A model generated the notes under the pieces. The model was not told the origin of the DNA. It saw nothing but the letters and a program-made list of their open reading frames with translations, and did no database searches. Shown here in pieces: positions 1 to 6,472 of a stretch of 13,040 nt of DNA; position 1 is the first letter of the stretch; every line of letters starts with the position of its first letter. The translations under genes were made by a program, and so were the position numbers. The stretch lies in the NCBI GenBank assembly GCA_964542435.1, contig CAZIVE010000074.1, forward strand, positions 1 through 13,040, read 5' to 3'. Source of the stretch: CAZIVE01 sp964542435. GTDB lineage: Bacteria > Bacteroidota > Bacteroidia > Bacteroidales > Tannerellaceae.

Positions 1-841
1 AAATCTTGATGTTCTTCTCCGATTCGGAGAAATTATTGTTCGTCACGTCCACGAGCGGAACGCCACGAATTGTCTTGATACGGGCATGCGAGAGGAATGT
101 GTCATGATCGGCAAGGACCTTTACAGGCACCTTATAGCGATACAGCGGATAGAGGATCGACAACATCCGACTATTGCCCGGCGATTCCACTGCCACAACA
201 ATCTCTTCGACGTCATTGTCAACGATCACTTCCGACAGATTGTCCAATGTACCGACCACTTCATTCAACGGAACGGTGATCTCAGTCTTCTCATCATCCG
301 GAATATAGCCCACGATACGATAACCTTGCGTGTAAAGATTCTGCGCCACATGTTGTGCTTTCGAACCAACGCCGATGATGAGTGCACTAGTTGTCCATTC
401 GCGACTGGCCACTTTACGCAGTCCACGCTGCGTAATGAGCAGGCGAGGCACATACACAAAAAGAAACTGCAATCCGAGCAATGCGAAGAACAGCTGGTAA
501 TAGACCTCGAAATGATCAGGAAGGTCATTGATGAAAAGTATGAAGAATACGAGAATGGTCCCGACAATCGTACTGAGCAGCGTGGTGAAAAACTCCGTCA
601 GCCGCGATTTGCCGAAAGGTTGATTGTAATAACCGGAAAACCAGAAGATAGCAAGCCAGAAGAAAGGCAGCAGCACCTGTCCGCGCAGGACATTGGCTGA
701 GAGCAGATAGTTGCCGACAGATCCGAATCCCTCAAAGACGGCGACCTCCTTATATCGGAGCAGGTTCAGCAGCAACCAGGCAATCGCCGATGCAAAGAAA
801 TCGGAGATCACATATTTCCTTACCTGAACGCTTCTCCTCAT
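1..841 (-). CDS. Undecaprenyl-phosphate sugar transferase (polyprenyl glycosylphosphotransferase), N-terminal part, cut by the window edge
   Basis: An open frame without stops runs from an ATG at 841-839 to the left edge (280 codons). The translation has about four hydrophobic segments (residues roughly 12-28, 56-72, 88-104 and 114-131), with SGYYNQPFGKSR after the second, as in Bacteroidetes WcaJ-like transferases. A Rossmann-like soluble domain follows, starting at ALIIGVGSKA (153-162). This is the N-terminal half of the family that moves a sugar phosphate from a nucleotide sugar onto undecaprenyl phosphate at the inner membrane, the first step of capsule or exopolysaccharide synthesis. The catalytic bacterial sugar transferase domain would lie beyond the window, so the substrate cannot be judged. 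The start lies one base after the stop of the upstream YrdC-type gene (TGACATG), which suggests an operon with coupled translation. Family membership is fairly sure; activity is inferred. Confidence 0.85.
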   Translation of the reverse strand, partial: MRRSVQVRKYVISDFFASAIAWLLLNLLRYKEVAVFEGFGSVGNYLLSANVLRGQVLLPFFWLAIFWFSGYYNQPFGKSRLTEFFTTLLSTIVGTILVFFILFINDLPDHFEVYYQLFFALLGLQFLFVYVPRLLITQRGLRKVASREWTTSALIIGVGSKAQHVAQNLYTQGYRIVGYIPDDEKTEITVPLNEVVGTLDNLSEVIVDNDVEEIVVAVESPGNSRMLSILYPLYRYKVPVKVLADHDTFLSHARIKTIRGVPLVDVTNNNFSESEKNIKI

Positions 842-842
842 G

Positions 843-1424
843 TCAACGAATCACTCTCACCAGACCGCCTTCACCAAGGAAGATGATGTTAGAAGGAGTG
901 GAACGGTTCTCATCGTCACGACGATATCTGACGATAAAGTCCACGCCGTTCTTAATCGTTTCGGAGATATCACTGAAGATAGCCGGTGACGGCTCACCGC
1001 TCACATTGGCCGAAGTAGATACAATCGGTTTGCGGAACGCTTCACAAAGACGGCGCGAGAAATCCTCCTTCGTGACACGAATACCTACGCTTCCATCCGG
1101 TGCAAGCAGATTGGGAGCAAGATTCTTGGCTTTGGGATAGATGATGGTCAGAGGTTTTTCAGCTGCACTCATCAGATCCCAGGCGATGTCGGGAATCGAG
1201 TCAACATATTGATAGAGCTTGGCCTGGCTGTCGGTAAGAACCAGCATGGCTTTGTTGTCGATGCGGTTTTTCAGCGTGTAACATTTATGCACCGCTTCTT
1301 CGTTCGTCGCATCACAACCCAATCCCCAAACCGTGTCGGTGGGATAAAGGATCAAACCTCCTTTACGCATCACTTCGCAGGCATCGCGGATGTCTTCATC
1401 CATCAATCTCTTTGTATCGTCCAT
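843..1424 (-). CDS. tsaC: L-threonylcarbamoyladenylate synthase (Sua5/YciO/YrdC family)
   Basis: The 193-residue protein covers a single YrdC domain. The family makes threonylcarbamoyl-AMP from threonine, bicarbonate and ATP in the cytoplasm; the TsaD complex then transfers the group to A37 of tRNAs that read ANN codons (t6A). Visible motifs are the N-terminal KGGLILYPTDTVWGLGCDA (21-39), the basic cluster K52/R54/K58, and the STSAN loop (136-140) that binds the nucleotide and carboxylate. There is no C-terminal Sua5 domain, so it is the short TsaC form. The ATG at 1424-1422 gives the expected N-terminus and lies about 20 bases from a good -7 box. No Shine-Dalgarno is seen. It is the first gene of a leftward pair with the sugar transferase. 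The YciO paralogue group is the main alternative; the intact K/R and SxN residues favour TsaC. Confidence 0.9.
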   Translation of the reverse strand: MDDTKRLMDEDIRDACEVMRKGGLILYPTDTVWGLGCDATNEEAVHKCYTLKNRIDNKAMLVLTDSQAKLYQYVDSIPDIAWDLMSAAEKPLTIIYPKAKNLAPNLLAPDGSVGIRVTKEDFSRRLCEAFRKPIVSTSANVSGEPSPAIFSDISETIKNGVDFIVRYRRDDENRSTPSNIIFLGEGGLVRVIR

Positions 1425-1445
1425 AATTTATTACTTTTGTGCTGA

Positions 1446-1453
1446 CAAATATA
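1446..1453 (-). promoter_or_regulatory. Bacteroidetes-type -7 promoter box for the tsaC gene
   Basis: Read leftward, TATATTTG matches the Bacteroidetes -7 consensus TAnnTTTG at every defined base. It lies 21 bases before the ATG, giving a leader of roughly 15 bases. A second AATATTTG sits 8 bases further upstream. I see no clear TTTG -33 element at the expected distance. Confidence 0.5.
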
Positions 1454-1496
1454 CAAATATTATTATATGAGGAGGCTTATTATAAACATTTATTTC

Positions 1497-1504
1497 TAAC
1501 TTTA
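1497..1504 (+). promoter_or_regulatory. Possible -7 promoter box for recJ-recQ
   Basis: TAACTTTA differs from TAnnTTTG only in its last base and lies about 70 bases before the recJ ATG in the divergent spacer 1425-1574. No good -33 element is visible. It is the best rightward match in the spacer, but it is weak. Confidence 0.3.
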
Positions 1505-1574
1505 CGGTTCGAAATGTTTTGCGTGCATTCAGCACCACATTTCCTTGCTTTGGAAAAAAGAAAAACAACATATA

Positions 1575-3311
1575 ATGATTTACAAATGGAACTTTCAAAA
1601 TCCTACAGAAGAAGAATTACTTGAGCGGGATCAGCTATCTAAAGAGCTGGGAATGAGTCCTATCTTATGCCTGTTGCTGGTGCAACGGGGAATTTCTTCT
1701 TTGGAGGAGGCAAAGAAATACTTCAGACCGAACCTGAACGATCTGAACGATCCGTTTCTTATGCCCGATATGGAAAAGGCCGTAAAACGCATCAATCTTG
1801 CTCTTGGCAACAAAGAGAAGATCCTGATCTACGGCGACTACGATGTGGACGGAACGACGGCCGTGTCTTTGGTTTACAAATGCCTGCGCCCCTATTCGTC
1901 ACTGCTCGATTTTTATATTCCCGACCGTTATGATGAAGGTTATGGCATCTCTTTCAAAGGCATCGACTATGCTGCTGAAAACCATATCACCTTGATCATT
2001 TCTCTCGATTGCGGTATCAAAGCAATAGAGAAAATCGAATATGCCCGCAGCAAAGGCATTGATTTCATCATTTGTGATCATCACATGCCCGACGACCAGC
2101 TTCCTGCTGCTGTCGCCGTACTCGACGCCAAACGTCTCGACTCCGTCTATCCATACAGCGAACTCTCCGGTTGCGGCGTAGGTTTCAAACTTATGCAGGC
2201 TTTTGCCAAGAGCAACAACATTCCGGCACAACGCCTCGACAAGCTATTGGAACTGACCGCTGTGAGCATTGCTTCGGACATCGTTCCCATCACCGGCGAA
2301 AACAGAATTCTTGCCTACTACGGACTGAAACAGATCAACAGCAATCCGAGCCTCGGACTGAAAGGCATCATCGACATCTGCGGACTGAGCGGAAAAGAGA
2401 TCACCATCAGCGACATCGTCTTCAAGATCGGACCGCGCATCAACGCTTCCGGCAGAATGATGAACGGACGGGAAGCGGTGGAACTGCTCCTTTCGAAAAG
2501 CGTGGAGGCAGCACGGAAGAGAAGCGAGAACATCAACCAATACAACGATGAACGTCGCGAACTGGACAAGAAAATCACCGACGAAGCCAACACCAACATC
2601 GAGGACGTACAAAACATCGAGAACCAGAAGGCCATCGTCGTCTATAACCCGAACTGGCACAAAGGTGTCATCGGAATCGTGGCATCCCGACTGACGGAGA
2701 AATACTATCGTCCGGCTGTCGTCCTCACCAAATCAGGCGACCTCATCACCGGATCTGCACGCTCTGTATCAGGATTCGACATCTATAAAGCCATTGAGAA
2801 CTGCCGCGATATCCTCGAGAATTTCGGCGGTCATACCTATGCAGCAGGTCTTTCTCTCAAAGAGGAGAATCTGGAAGCTTTCAAGGAGAGATTCCTTAAG
2901 TCTGCTGCCGAGGAGATCATTCCCGAACAGATGATTCCACAGATCGACATCGACGAAACGATCCAGCTCAAAGAGATCAATAATAAGTTCATGAACGAAC
3001 TGAAGAAACTCGCGCCCTTTGGTCCTGATAACCAGAAACCGGTGTTCTGCACACGCAACGTCAAAGACTACAGCACCAGCAAACTGGTCGGCAAAGATCA
3101 GGAGCACATCAAACTCGAGATCATCGACAGCACGTCAGACAGTCCTGTTCATGCCATCGCATTCGGCATGCACGAGTTCTTTCCCTATATCAAAGAGATG
3201 AAGCCGTTCGATATCTGCTACACCATTGAGGAAAACACCTACAATGGCAACACCTCGATACAACTGCTCATCAAAGACATCAAACCCAGCGAAAACAATA
3301 CCAGTGCATAG
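1575..3311 (+). CDS. recJ: Single-stranded-DNA-specific 5'-3' exonuclease RecJ
   Basis: This 578-residue protein of normal RecJ length carries the DHH phosphoesterase motifs: GDYDVDG (87-93, metal ligands D88, D90, D92), CDHHMPD with D168-H169-H170, and the DHHA1 motif GGHTYAAG (G418-G419-H420). A C-terminal OB-like region with APFGPDNQKPVF follows. RecJ degrades single-stranded DNA 5' to 3' in the RecF recombination pathway, base excision repair and mismatch repair. I chose the ATG at 1575 (protein starts MIYKWNF) because Bacteroidetes RecJ proteins usually begin with a similar KWN segment. A TTG at 1545 would add ten residues and is less likely. The stop TAG shares its G with the GTG start of recQ, so the two genes are almost certainly co-transcribed and coupled, in keeping with RecQ unwinding DNA for RecJ. 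Confidence 0.96.
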   Translation: MIYKWNFQNPTEEELLERDQLSKELGMSPILCLLLVQRGISSLEEAKKYFRPNLNDLNDPFLMPDMEKAVKRINLALGNKEKILIYGDYDVDGTTAVSLVYKCLRPYSSLLDFYIPDRYDEGYGISFKGIDYAAENHITLIISLDCGIKAIEKIEYARSKGIDFIICDHHMPDDQLPAAVAVLDAKRLDSVYPYSELSGCGVGFKLMQAFAKSNNIPAQRLDKLLELTAVSIASDIVPITGENRILAYYGLKQINSNPSLGLKGIIDICGLSGKEITISDIVFKIGPRINASGRMMNGREAVELLLSKSVEAARKRSENINQYNDERRELDKKITDEANTNIEDVQNIENQKAIVVYNPNWHKGVIGIVASRLTEKYYRPAVVLTKSGDLITGSARSVSGFDIYKAIENCRDILENFGGHTYAAGLSLKEENLEAFKERFLKSAAEEIIPEQMIPQIDIDETIQLKEINNKFMNELKKLAPFGPDNQKPVFCTRNVKDYSTSKLVGKDQEHIKLEIIDSTSDSPVHAIAFGMHEFFPYIKEMKPFDICYTIEENTYNGNTSIQLLIKDIKPSENNTSA

Positions 3312-5230
3312 TGGACATCTATCACCAGATACTCAAGCAATATTGGGGACTCTCCACCTTCAGGCCTCTGCAGGAAGAGATCATTCACTCCGTATGCGAA
3401 GGTAAAGACACTCTGGGACTGATGCCAACCGGTGGCGGAAAATCGCTCACCTTCCAAATATCCGCTCTCGCACAAGAGGGCATCTGCATCGTCGTCACTC
3501 CGCTCATCGCCCTGATGAAGGACCAGGTCGAGAACCTCCGTAAAAGAAGGATTCTCGCTACTGCCGTCTATACCGGCATGAGCTATTCCGAAATCGACCA
3601 GCAACTCGACAACTGCATCTTCGGCGACTATAAGTTTCTCTATGTCTCGCCCGAACGACTGGCCACCGATCTTTTCAAAAGCAAGCTTCAAGCTATGAAG
3701 GTCTGCCTCCTCGCCATCGACGAGAGCCATTGTATCTCTCAATGGGGCTACGATTTCAGACCTTCCTATCTTTCCATAGCCGACATCCGTGCCGATCTGC
3801 CCGACGTACCCGTACTTGCACTCACGGCTACAGCGACGCCCGAAGTGACCGACGACATCCAGGACAGACTCCTCTTCAAGCAGAAGAACGTCTTCAAGAT
3901 GAGCTTCTTCCGGAAAAACCTCGCCTATATCGTACGGAAAGCGGAGAACAAGACCGATGCACTGATCTACATTCTCAACAGAGTTCCCGGAACGGCCATT
4001 GTCTATGTGCGCAGCCGGAAACGGACGCAGGAGATTGCCAAGGCATTGCGTTCCGCCGGGATCGAAGCCGACTTCTTTCATGCCGGACTCAATATCGACG
4101 AGAAGAACAAACGACAGGATAACTGGAAAAACGACCGGTGCCGTGTCATCGTCTCTACCAATGCGTTCGGAATGGGTATCGACAAACCGGACGTGCGTCT
4201 CGTGGTGCATATCGACATGCCGGCATCCTTGGAGGAATATTATCAGGAAGCAGGACGCGCCGGACGCGATGGCAAGAAAGCCTATGCCGTGGCACTTGTA
4301 TCCGGCAGAGATAGTGCAAAACTCAAGAAACAACTCACCGAGGACTTTCCCGAAAAGAAGTTCGTAGCCCGTATCTACGAAGCGCTGTGCAACTATCTGC
4401 AGGTGGCCATGGGATTCGGCTTCAATTCCATCCACGATTTCGACCTCGAGCACTTCTGCTTCGTCTTCAAATTTTCGCAGCAACAGGCCGAAAATGCGAT
4501 TCGTCTGCTGGAACTCGCCGGTTATCTCAGCTATGAGGAGGAACCGGAAAGCAGCTCGCGCCTCATGGTCATCATGCAACGTGACAAGATCTACGACGCC
4601 TATATCCAAAACAAGATGGACGAGAAGGTGCTGATGACGATCCTTCGCTCCTACTCCGGACTCTTCGCCGACTACGTACATATCAATGAATCGCTCATCG
4701 CAACACGGACCGGTTATAGCGGCCAGCAGGTTTACGCCTCGCTCACAGGCCTACGCCAAAATGGCATCATCGATTATATACCGAAGAAAAAGACGCCTCG
4801 CATCATCTTCCTGCAGTCCCGCGTGGAAAAGGAGGAAATTCATATTCCTGCCAATGCCTACGAAGAACGCAAAGACAGAATGGAGTCGAGAGTGGCCAAA
4901 GTGCTCGAATACATCAATGAGGAGACTGTCTGCCGCAGCCGAATGCTTCTCGCCTACTTCGGCGAAAAAGATTCACAGGATTGCGGCTGCTGCGACATCT
5001 GCCAGGAAAAACATCCCTGCGGATTGAAAAACTTCCAGGTCAACCGTATCCGCGAAAGTCTCTCCGCCCAACTTTCCGATGCGCCTCTATCAGTCAACAA
5101 ACTCGCCGAGGAATTGCCCTATCCAAAGAACCAGGTTCTCTCCGCCATCCGCTTCATCGCCGACCATGATCCCGATGTCCAACTGGAAAATGGCATGATA
5201 ACGAAAACAGAAGAAGGGGACAATAAATAA
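3311..5230 (+). CDS. recQ: ATP-dependent DNA helicase RecQ
   Basis: The 639-residue protein is a superfamily 2 helicase that unwinds DNA 3' to 5' in recombination and fork repair. Visible motifs are the motif 0 region FRPLQEE (17-23), Walker A TGGGKS (40-45), the DESH box (137-140) with the RecQ-type CISQWGYDFRP, TATATP (motif III), and motif VI QEAGRAGRDG with A314-G321. A cysteine set C541, C558, C561, C564 fits the RecQ zinc-binding spacing but lies about 150 residues later than in E. coli RecQ. The region between (about 340-530) looks helical and winged-helix-like, and no HRDC domain is evident at the short C-terminus. The start is GTG, overlapping the recJ stop by one base, with no nearby ATG. 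The bacteroidal long form of RecQ is the best match. Confidence 0.95.
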   Translation: MDIYHQILKQYWGLSTFRPLQEEIIHSVCEGKDTLGLMPTGGGKSLTFQISALAQEGICIVVTPLIALMKDQVENLRKRRILATAVYTGMSYSEIDQQLDNCIFGDYKFLYVSPERLATDLFKSKLQAMKVCLLAIDESHCISQWGYDFRPSYLSIADIRADLPDVPVLALTATATPEVTDDIQDRLLFKQKNVFKMSFFRKNLAYIVRKAENKTDALIYILNRVPGTAIVYVRSRKRTQEIAKALRSAGIEADFFHAGLNIDEKNKRQDNWKNDRCRVIVSTNAFGMGIDKPDVRLVVHIDMPASLEEYYQEAGRAGRDGKKAYAVALVSGRDSAKLKKQLTEDFPEKKFVARIYEALCNYLQVAMGFGFNSIHDFDLEHFCFVFKFSQQQAENAIRLLELAGYLSYEEEPESSSRLMVIMQRDKIYDAYIQNKMDEKVLMTILRSYSGLFADYVHINESLIATRTGYSGQQVYASLTGLRQNGIIDYIPKKKTPRIIFLQSRVEKEEIHIPANAYEERKDRMESRVAKVLEYINEETVCRSRMLLAYFGEKDSQDCGCCDICQEKHPCGLKNFQVNRIRESLSAQLSDAPLSVNKLAEELPYPKNQVLSAIRFIADHDPDVQLENGMITKTEEGDNK

Positions 5231-5353
5231 GATCACATATACTCAAATTGTCTCAACAATGTCAAATACCGCTTTGCGAAATGCCTTCTGAGTTCCTGTC
5301 TCTGCAGATGACCGAACCCAAAATGAAGCTTTCCGCCCTTTTCATAAATCCTT

Positions 5354-5674
5354 TCAAAGATACAACAAAATACCGAGAAATACAATGTTTTTCAAAAGAA
5401 AATCAATAAAAAACATCCTTCTAAATTTCGCCAAATCATAATCCGTGAACGAAAGATTTTTCGTCTTACAAGATTCTTCACATTGCCTTCCCTTGCTTCT
5501 TTCTTTTCGGCGGAATCTTTTCTTTCTTTTTCTTTTGGGCTCAGTTTCCTCCACTATTTTTTCAATACAATAGTAGAAACGGCGTGAGAAATCGACGAGC
5601 GAACGGATCGAGCTGTCTTCGCCCGTCACATAGACGACTCTCAAACACGTTTGCCATTCCCTATCTTCCATCAT
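5354..5674 (-). CDS. Doubtful small ORF of 106 codons, unrecognised
   Basis: I do not recognise this protein. The first 43 or so residues (MMEDREWQTCLRVVYVTG onward) use codons like the real genes nearby. A lysine/arginine-rich low-complexity stretch follows at about residues 47-62, and a hydrophobic tail ends the frame (MFFIDFLLKNIVFLGILLYL). It could be a small basic membrane-associated protein, the 5' remnant of a decayed gene, or chance. No Shine-Dalgarno or TAnnTTTG box is seen upstream. The structured elements at 5690-5853 lie directly upstream in its reading direction. Confidence 0.22.
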   Translation of the reverse strand: MMEDREWQTCLRVVYVTGEDSSIRSLVDFSRRFYYCIEKIVEETEPKRKRKKRFRRKERSKGRQCEESCKTKNLSFTDYDLAKFRRMFFIDFLLKNIVFLGILLYL

Positions 5675-5696
5675 CTTCTTGATATAATTCTAAATT

Positions 5697-5754
5697 GAGT
5701 GAGTTTTTCACGCGCGCACGCATTGGAGTGAGTGAGCGAAGCGAACTCACTCCA
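5697..5754. repeat. Inverted repeat with two competing left arms
   Basis: TGGAGTGAGT (5724-5733) and ACTCACTCCA (5745-5754) form a perfect 10-bp stem around an 11-base loop, GAGCGAAGCGA. An extra copy of the left arm, GAGTGAGT, lies at 5697-5704 and could pair with the same right arm, so two exclusive hairpins are possible. A T-rich pyrimidine run follows on the + side, so it might end + strand transcription, but it is about 490 bases past recQ. The function is unknown. Confidence 0.55.
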
Positions 5755-5816
5755 TTCTTCTTTTCTATTCTCTTCTATTCTCTTCTTTTCTTTTCTTTTC
5801 TCTTCTCTTCTCTTCT
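5755..5816. repeat. Polypyrimidine microsatellite tract
   Basis: All 62 bases are C or T except for two A residues (5767 and 5777); 5778-5816 is an unbroken pyrimidine run. It is built of short tandem units: TTCTATTCTC twice, then runs of TTTTC and of TCTTC, about three each. Such tracts can slip during replication and can form triplex DNA when they have mirror symmetry. A rightward frame through it encodes only F/S/L-rich low complexity and is not a gene. Confidence 0.7.
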
Positions 5817-5820
5817 GTCT

Positions 5821-5853
5821 GACATAATGTCGACATTATGTCGACATGAATCG
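5821..5853. repeat. Tandem 11-bp palindromes (GACATNATGTC)
   Basis: GACATAATGTC (5821-5831) is followed directly by GACATTATGTC (5832-5842), and a degenerate third unit, GACATGAATCG, occupies 5843-5853. The first two units together are a perfect 22-bp palindrome. Each full unit is itself palindromic around its central base. The 11-bp period, about one helical turn, would put repeated sites on the same DNA face, as expected for cooperative protein binding. No protein partner is evident. Confidence 0.6.
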
Positions 5854-6022
5854 TTTTTTTCTTCCTCTTTCATCTCTACCTTTTTCATCCCTTCCGTTTT
5901 TTATAGATTTGAATCATCCTTTGATTTTTAATACCTTATAAATGGCTATCAACAGATATTTGTATTCCGAATTCTGCTTTTTCATGCGACATTTGACAGC
6001 TTTATAAAAGAACACTTGGATC

Positions 6023-6063
6023 CCAATGGACGACAAAGTTCTCCCATTGGCAGACAATGGGAG
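6023..6063. repeat. Two mutually exclusive stem-loops
   Basis: CTCCCATTG (6041-6049) and CAATGGGAG (6055-6063) form a perfect 9-bp stem with a 5-base loop. CCAATGG (6023-6029) is complementary to CCATTGG (6044-6050), which shares most of its bases with the left arm of the first stem, so only one stem can form at a time. CACTTG (6013-6018) and CAAGTG (6076-6081) could close the whole structure. This resembles an attenuator-type RNA switch, but no U-run follows on either strand. Confidence 0.4.
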
Positions 6064-6305
6064 TCGAAGTAGCCACAAGTGGTCAACGATTGGATGATCT
6101 TTTTCTCCCTTGTGACACCCATCTTCGCCGATAGGTTCCGTTTGTACTCCACTTCGAAACATTGATTCCACTCAATGAAATAACCTTTCTTTGCCAATAC
6201 GACTCAATAGCATCCGAAAAACCTTCTTTTCAAAATAATAATTGCGACACATTTTCACTCATAAATGATTTTATCGGGAAAAGAATAAAAAGGCAGAAAT
6301 GAATA

Positions 6306-6325
6306 TATGCATCAAAATATGCATA
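6306..6325. promoter_or_regulatory. Inverted repeat TATGCAT-N6-ATGCATA, possible operator
   Basis: Two perfect 7-bp arms are separated by CAAAAT, about 105 bases upstream of the blaI -7 box. ATGCAT is itself palindromic, so the arms also read as direct repeats. In AT-rich DNA this could be chance. Confidence 0.25.
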
Positions 6326-6416
6326 ATGAAAGGTATCTATGGTAACCACTCGTGAAGGATGAGATTCAACTTTATACTCTTCTTTCTTCATTTTTTTCTA
6401 TTTATCATTCTACTTC

Positions 6417-6431
6417 TACGAAACTTTCGTA
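6417..6431. promoter_or_regulatory. Probable operator: 15-bp palindrome overlapping the blaI promoter
   Basis: TACGAAACTTTCGTA is a perfect palindrome around a central C. Its last two bases are the first two of the -7 box TAACTTTG. BlaI/MecI repressors bind palindromes of similar size, with TACA/TGTA half-sites in staphylococci, within the promoters they control. The position suggests autorepression by the adjacent gene product. The half-site differs from the staphylococcal one, so the link is inferred from position. Confidence 0.5.
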
Positions 6432-6437
6432 ACTTTG
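6430..6437 (+). promoter_or_regulatory. Bacteroidetes -7 promoter box for the blaI unit
   Basis: TAACTTTG matches TAnnTTTG exactly and lies 35 bases before the blaI ATG. No convincing TTTG -33 element is present upstream, so the promoter may be intrinsically weak. Confidence 0.6.
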
Positions 6438-6461
6438 CGAGAAATTAGTAACAACAAAATC

Positions 6462-6467
6462 AGGAGG
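6462..6467 (+). promoter_or_regulatory. Strong Shine-Dalgarno site of the blaI gene
   Basis: AGGAGG lies five bases before the ATG at 6473 and fixes this start. It is unusual here: I see no comparable site before the other genes in the window, in keeping with the weak use of Shine-Dalgarno pairing in Bacteroidetes. Confidence 0.55.
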
Positions 6468-6472
6468 AAGTT

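Larger units (their letters stand above)
5231..6472. other. 1.24-kb AT-rich spacer with structured DNA but no convincing gene
   Basis: No open frame of normal coding character fills this stretch between recQ and the BlaI-type gene. No tRNA arm pattern, RNase P core or tmRNA-like sequence was seen. It is visibly richer in A and T than its neighbours. It contains, in order, a doubtful leftward 106-codon frame, a GAGTGAGT/ACTCACTC hairpin, a long polypyrimidine microsatellite, tandem 11-bp palindromes, two mutually exclusive stem-loops, an inverted repeat, and the blaI operator and promoter; most of these are listed separately. No clear terminator follows recQ. Confidence 0.7.

Noticed and set aside
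86..700. 204-codon rightward frame at the left end
   Set aside because: It is antisense to the continuous sugar transferase frame, which has membrane segments and a Rossmann-like motif; the antisense product has no family features.
1545..1574. Upstream TTG start for recJ adding ten residues
   Set aside because: The ATG at 1575 gives the expected family N-terminus; the added residues come from an A-rich leader.
3239..4681. 480-codon leftward open frame opposite recJ-recQ
   Set aside because: It lies wholly antisense to recQ (and the end of recJ), whose helicase motifs are intact. It has no family signature and arises from the codon bias of recQ.
5385..5416. ATGTTTTT/AAAAACAT inverted repeat as a terminator
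   Set aside because: The stem is almost all A-T with a 16-base loop in AT-rich DNA, so it would be unstable and is likely chance.
5695..5931. 78-codon rightward frame through the polypyrimidine tract
   Set aside because: Its product is F/S/L low complexity dictated by the microsatellite; there is no coding signature.
5914..6197. Two overlapping leftward frames of 85 and 71 codons in the spacer
   Set aside because: Neither has a recognisable domain, start signal or clear coding bias. Their being open in two frames at once looks like chance, though the stretch may be a repeated intergenic element.
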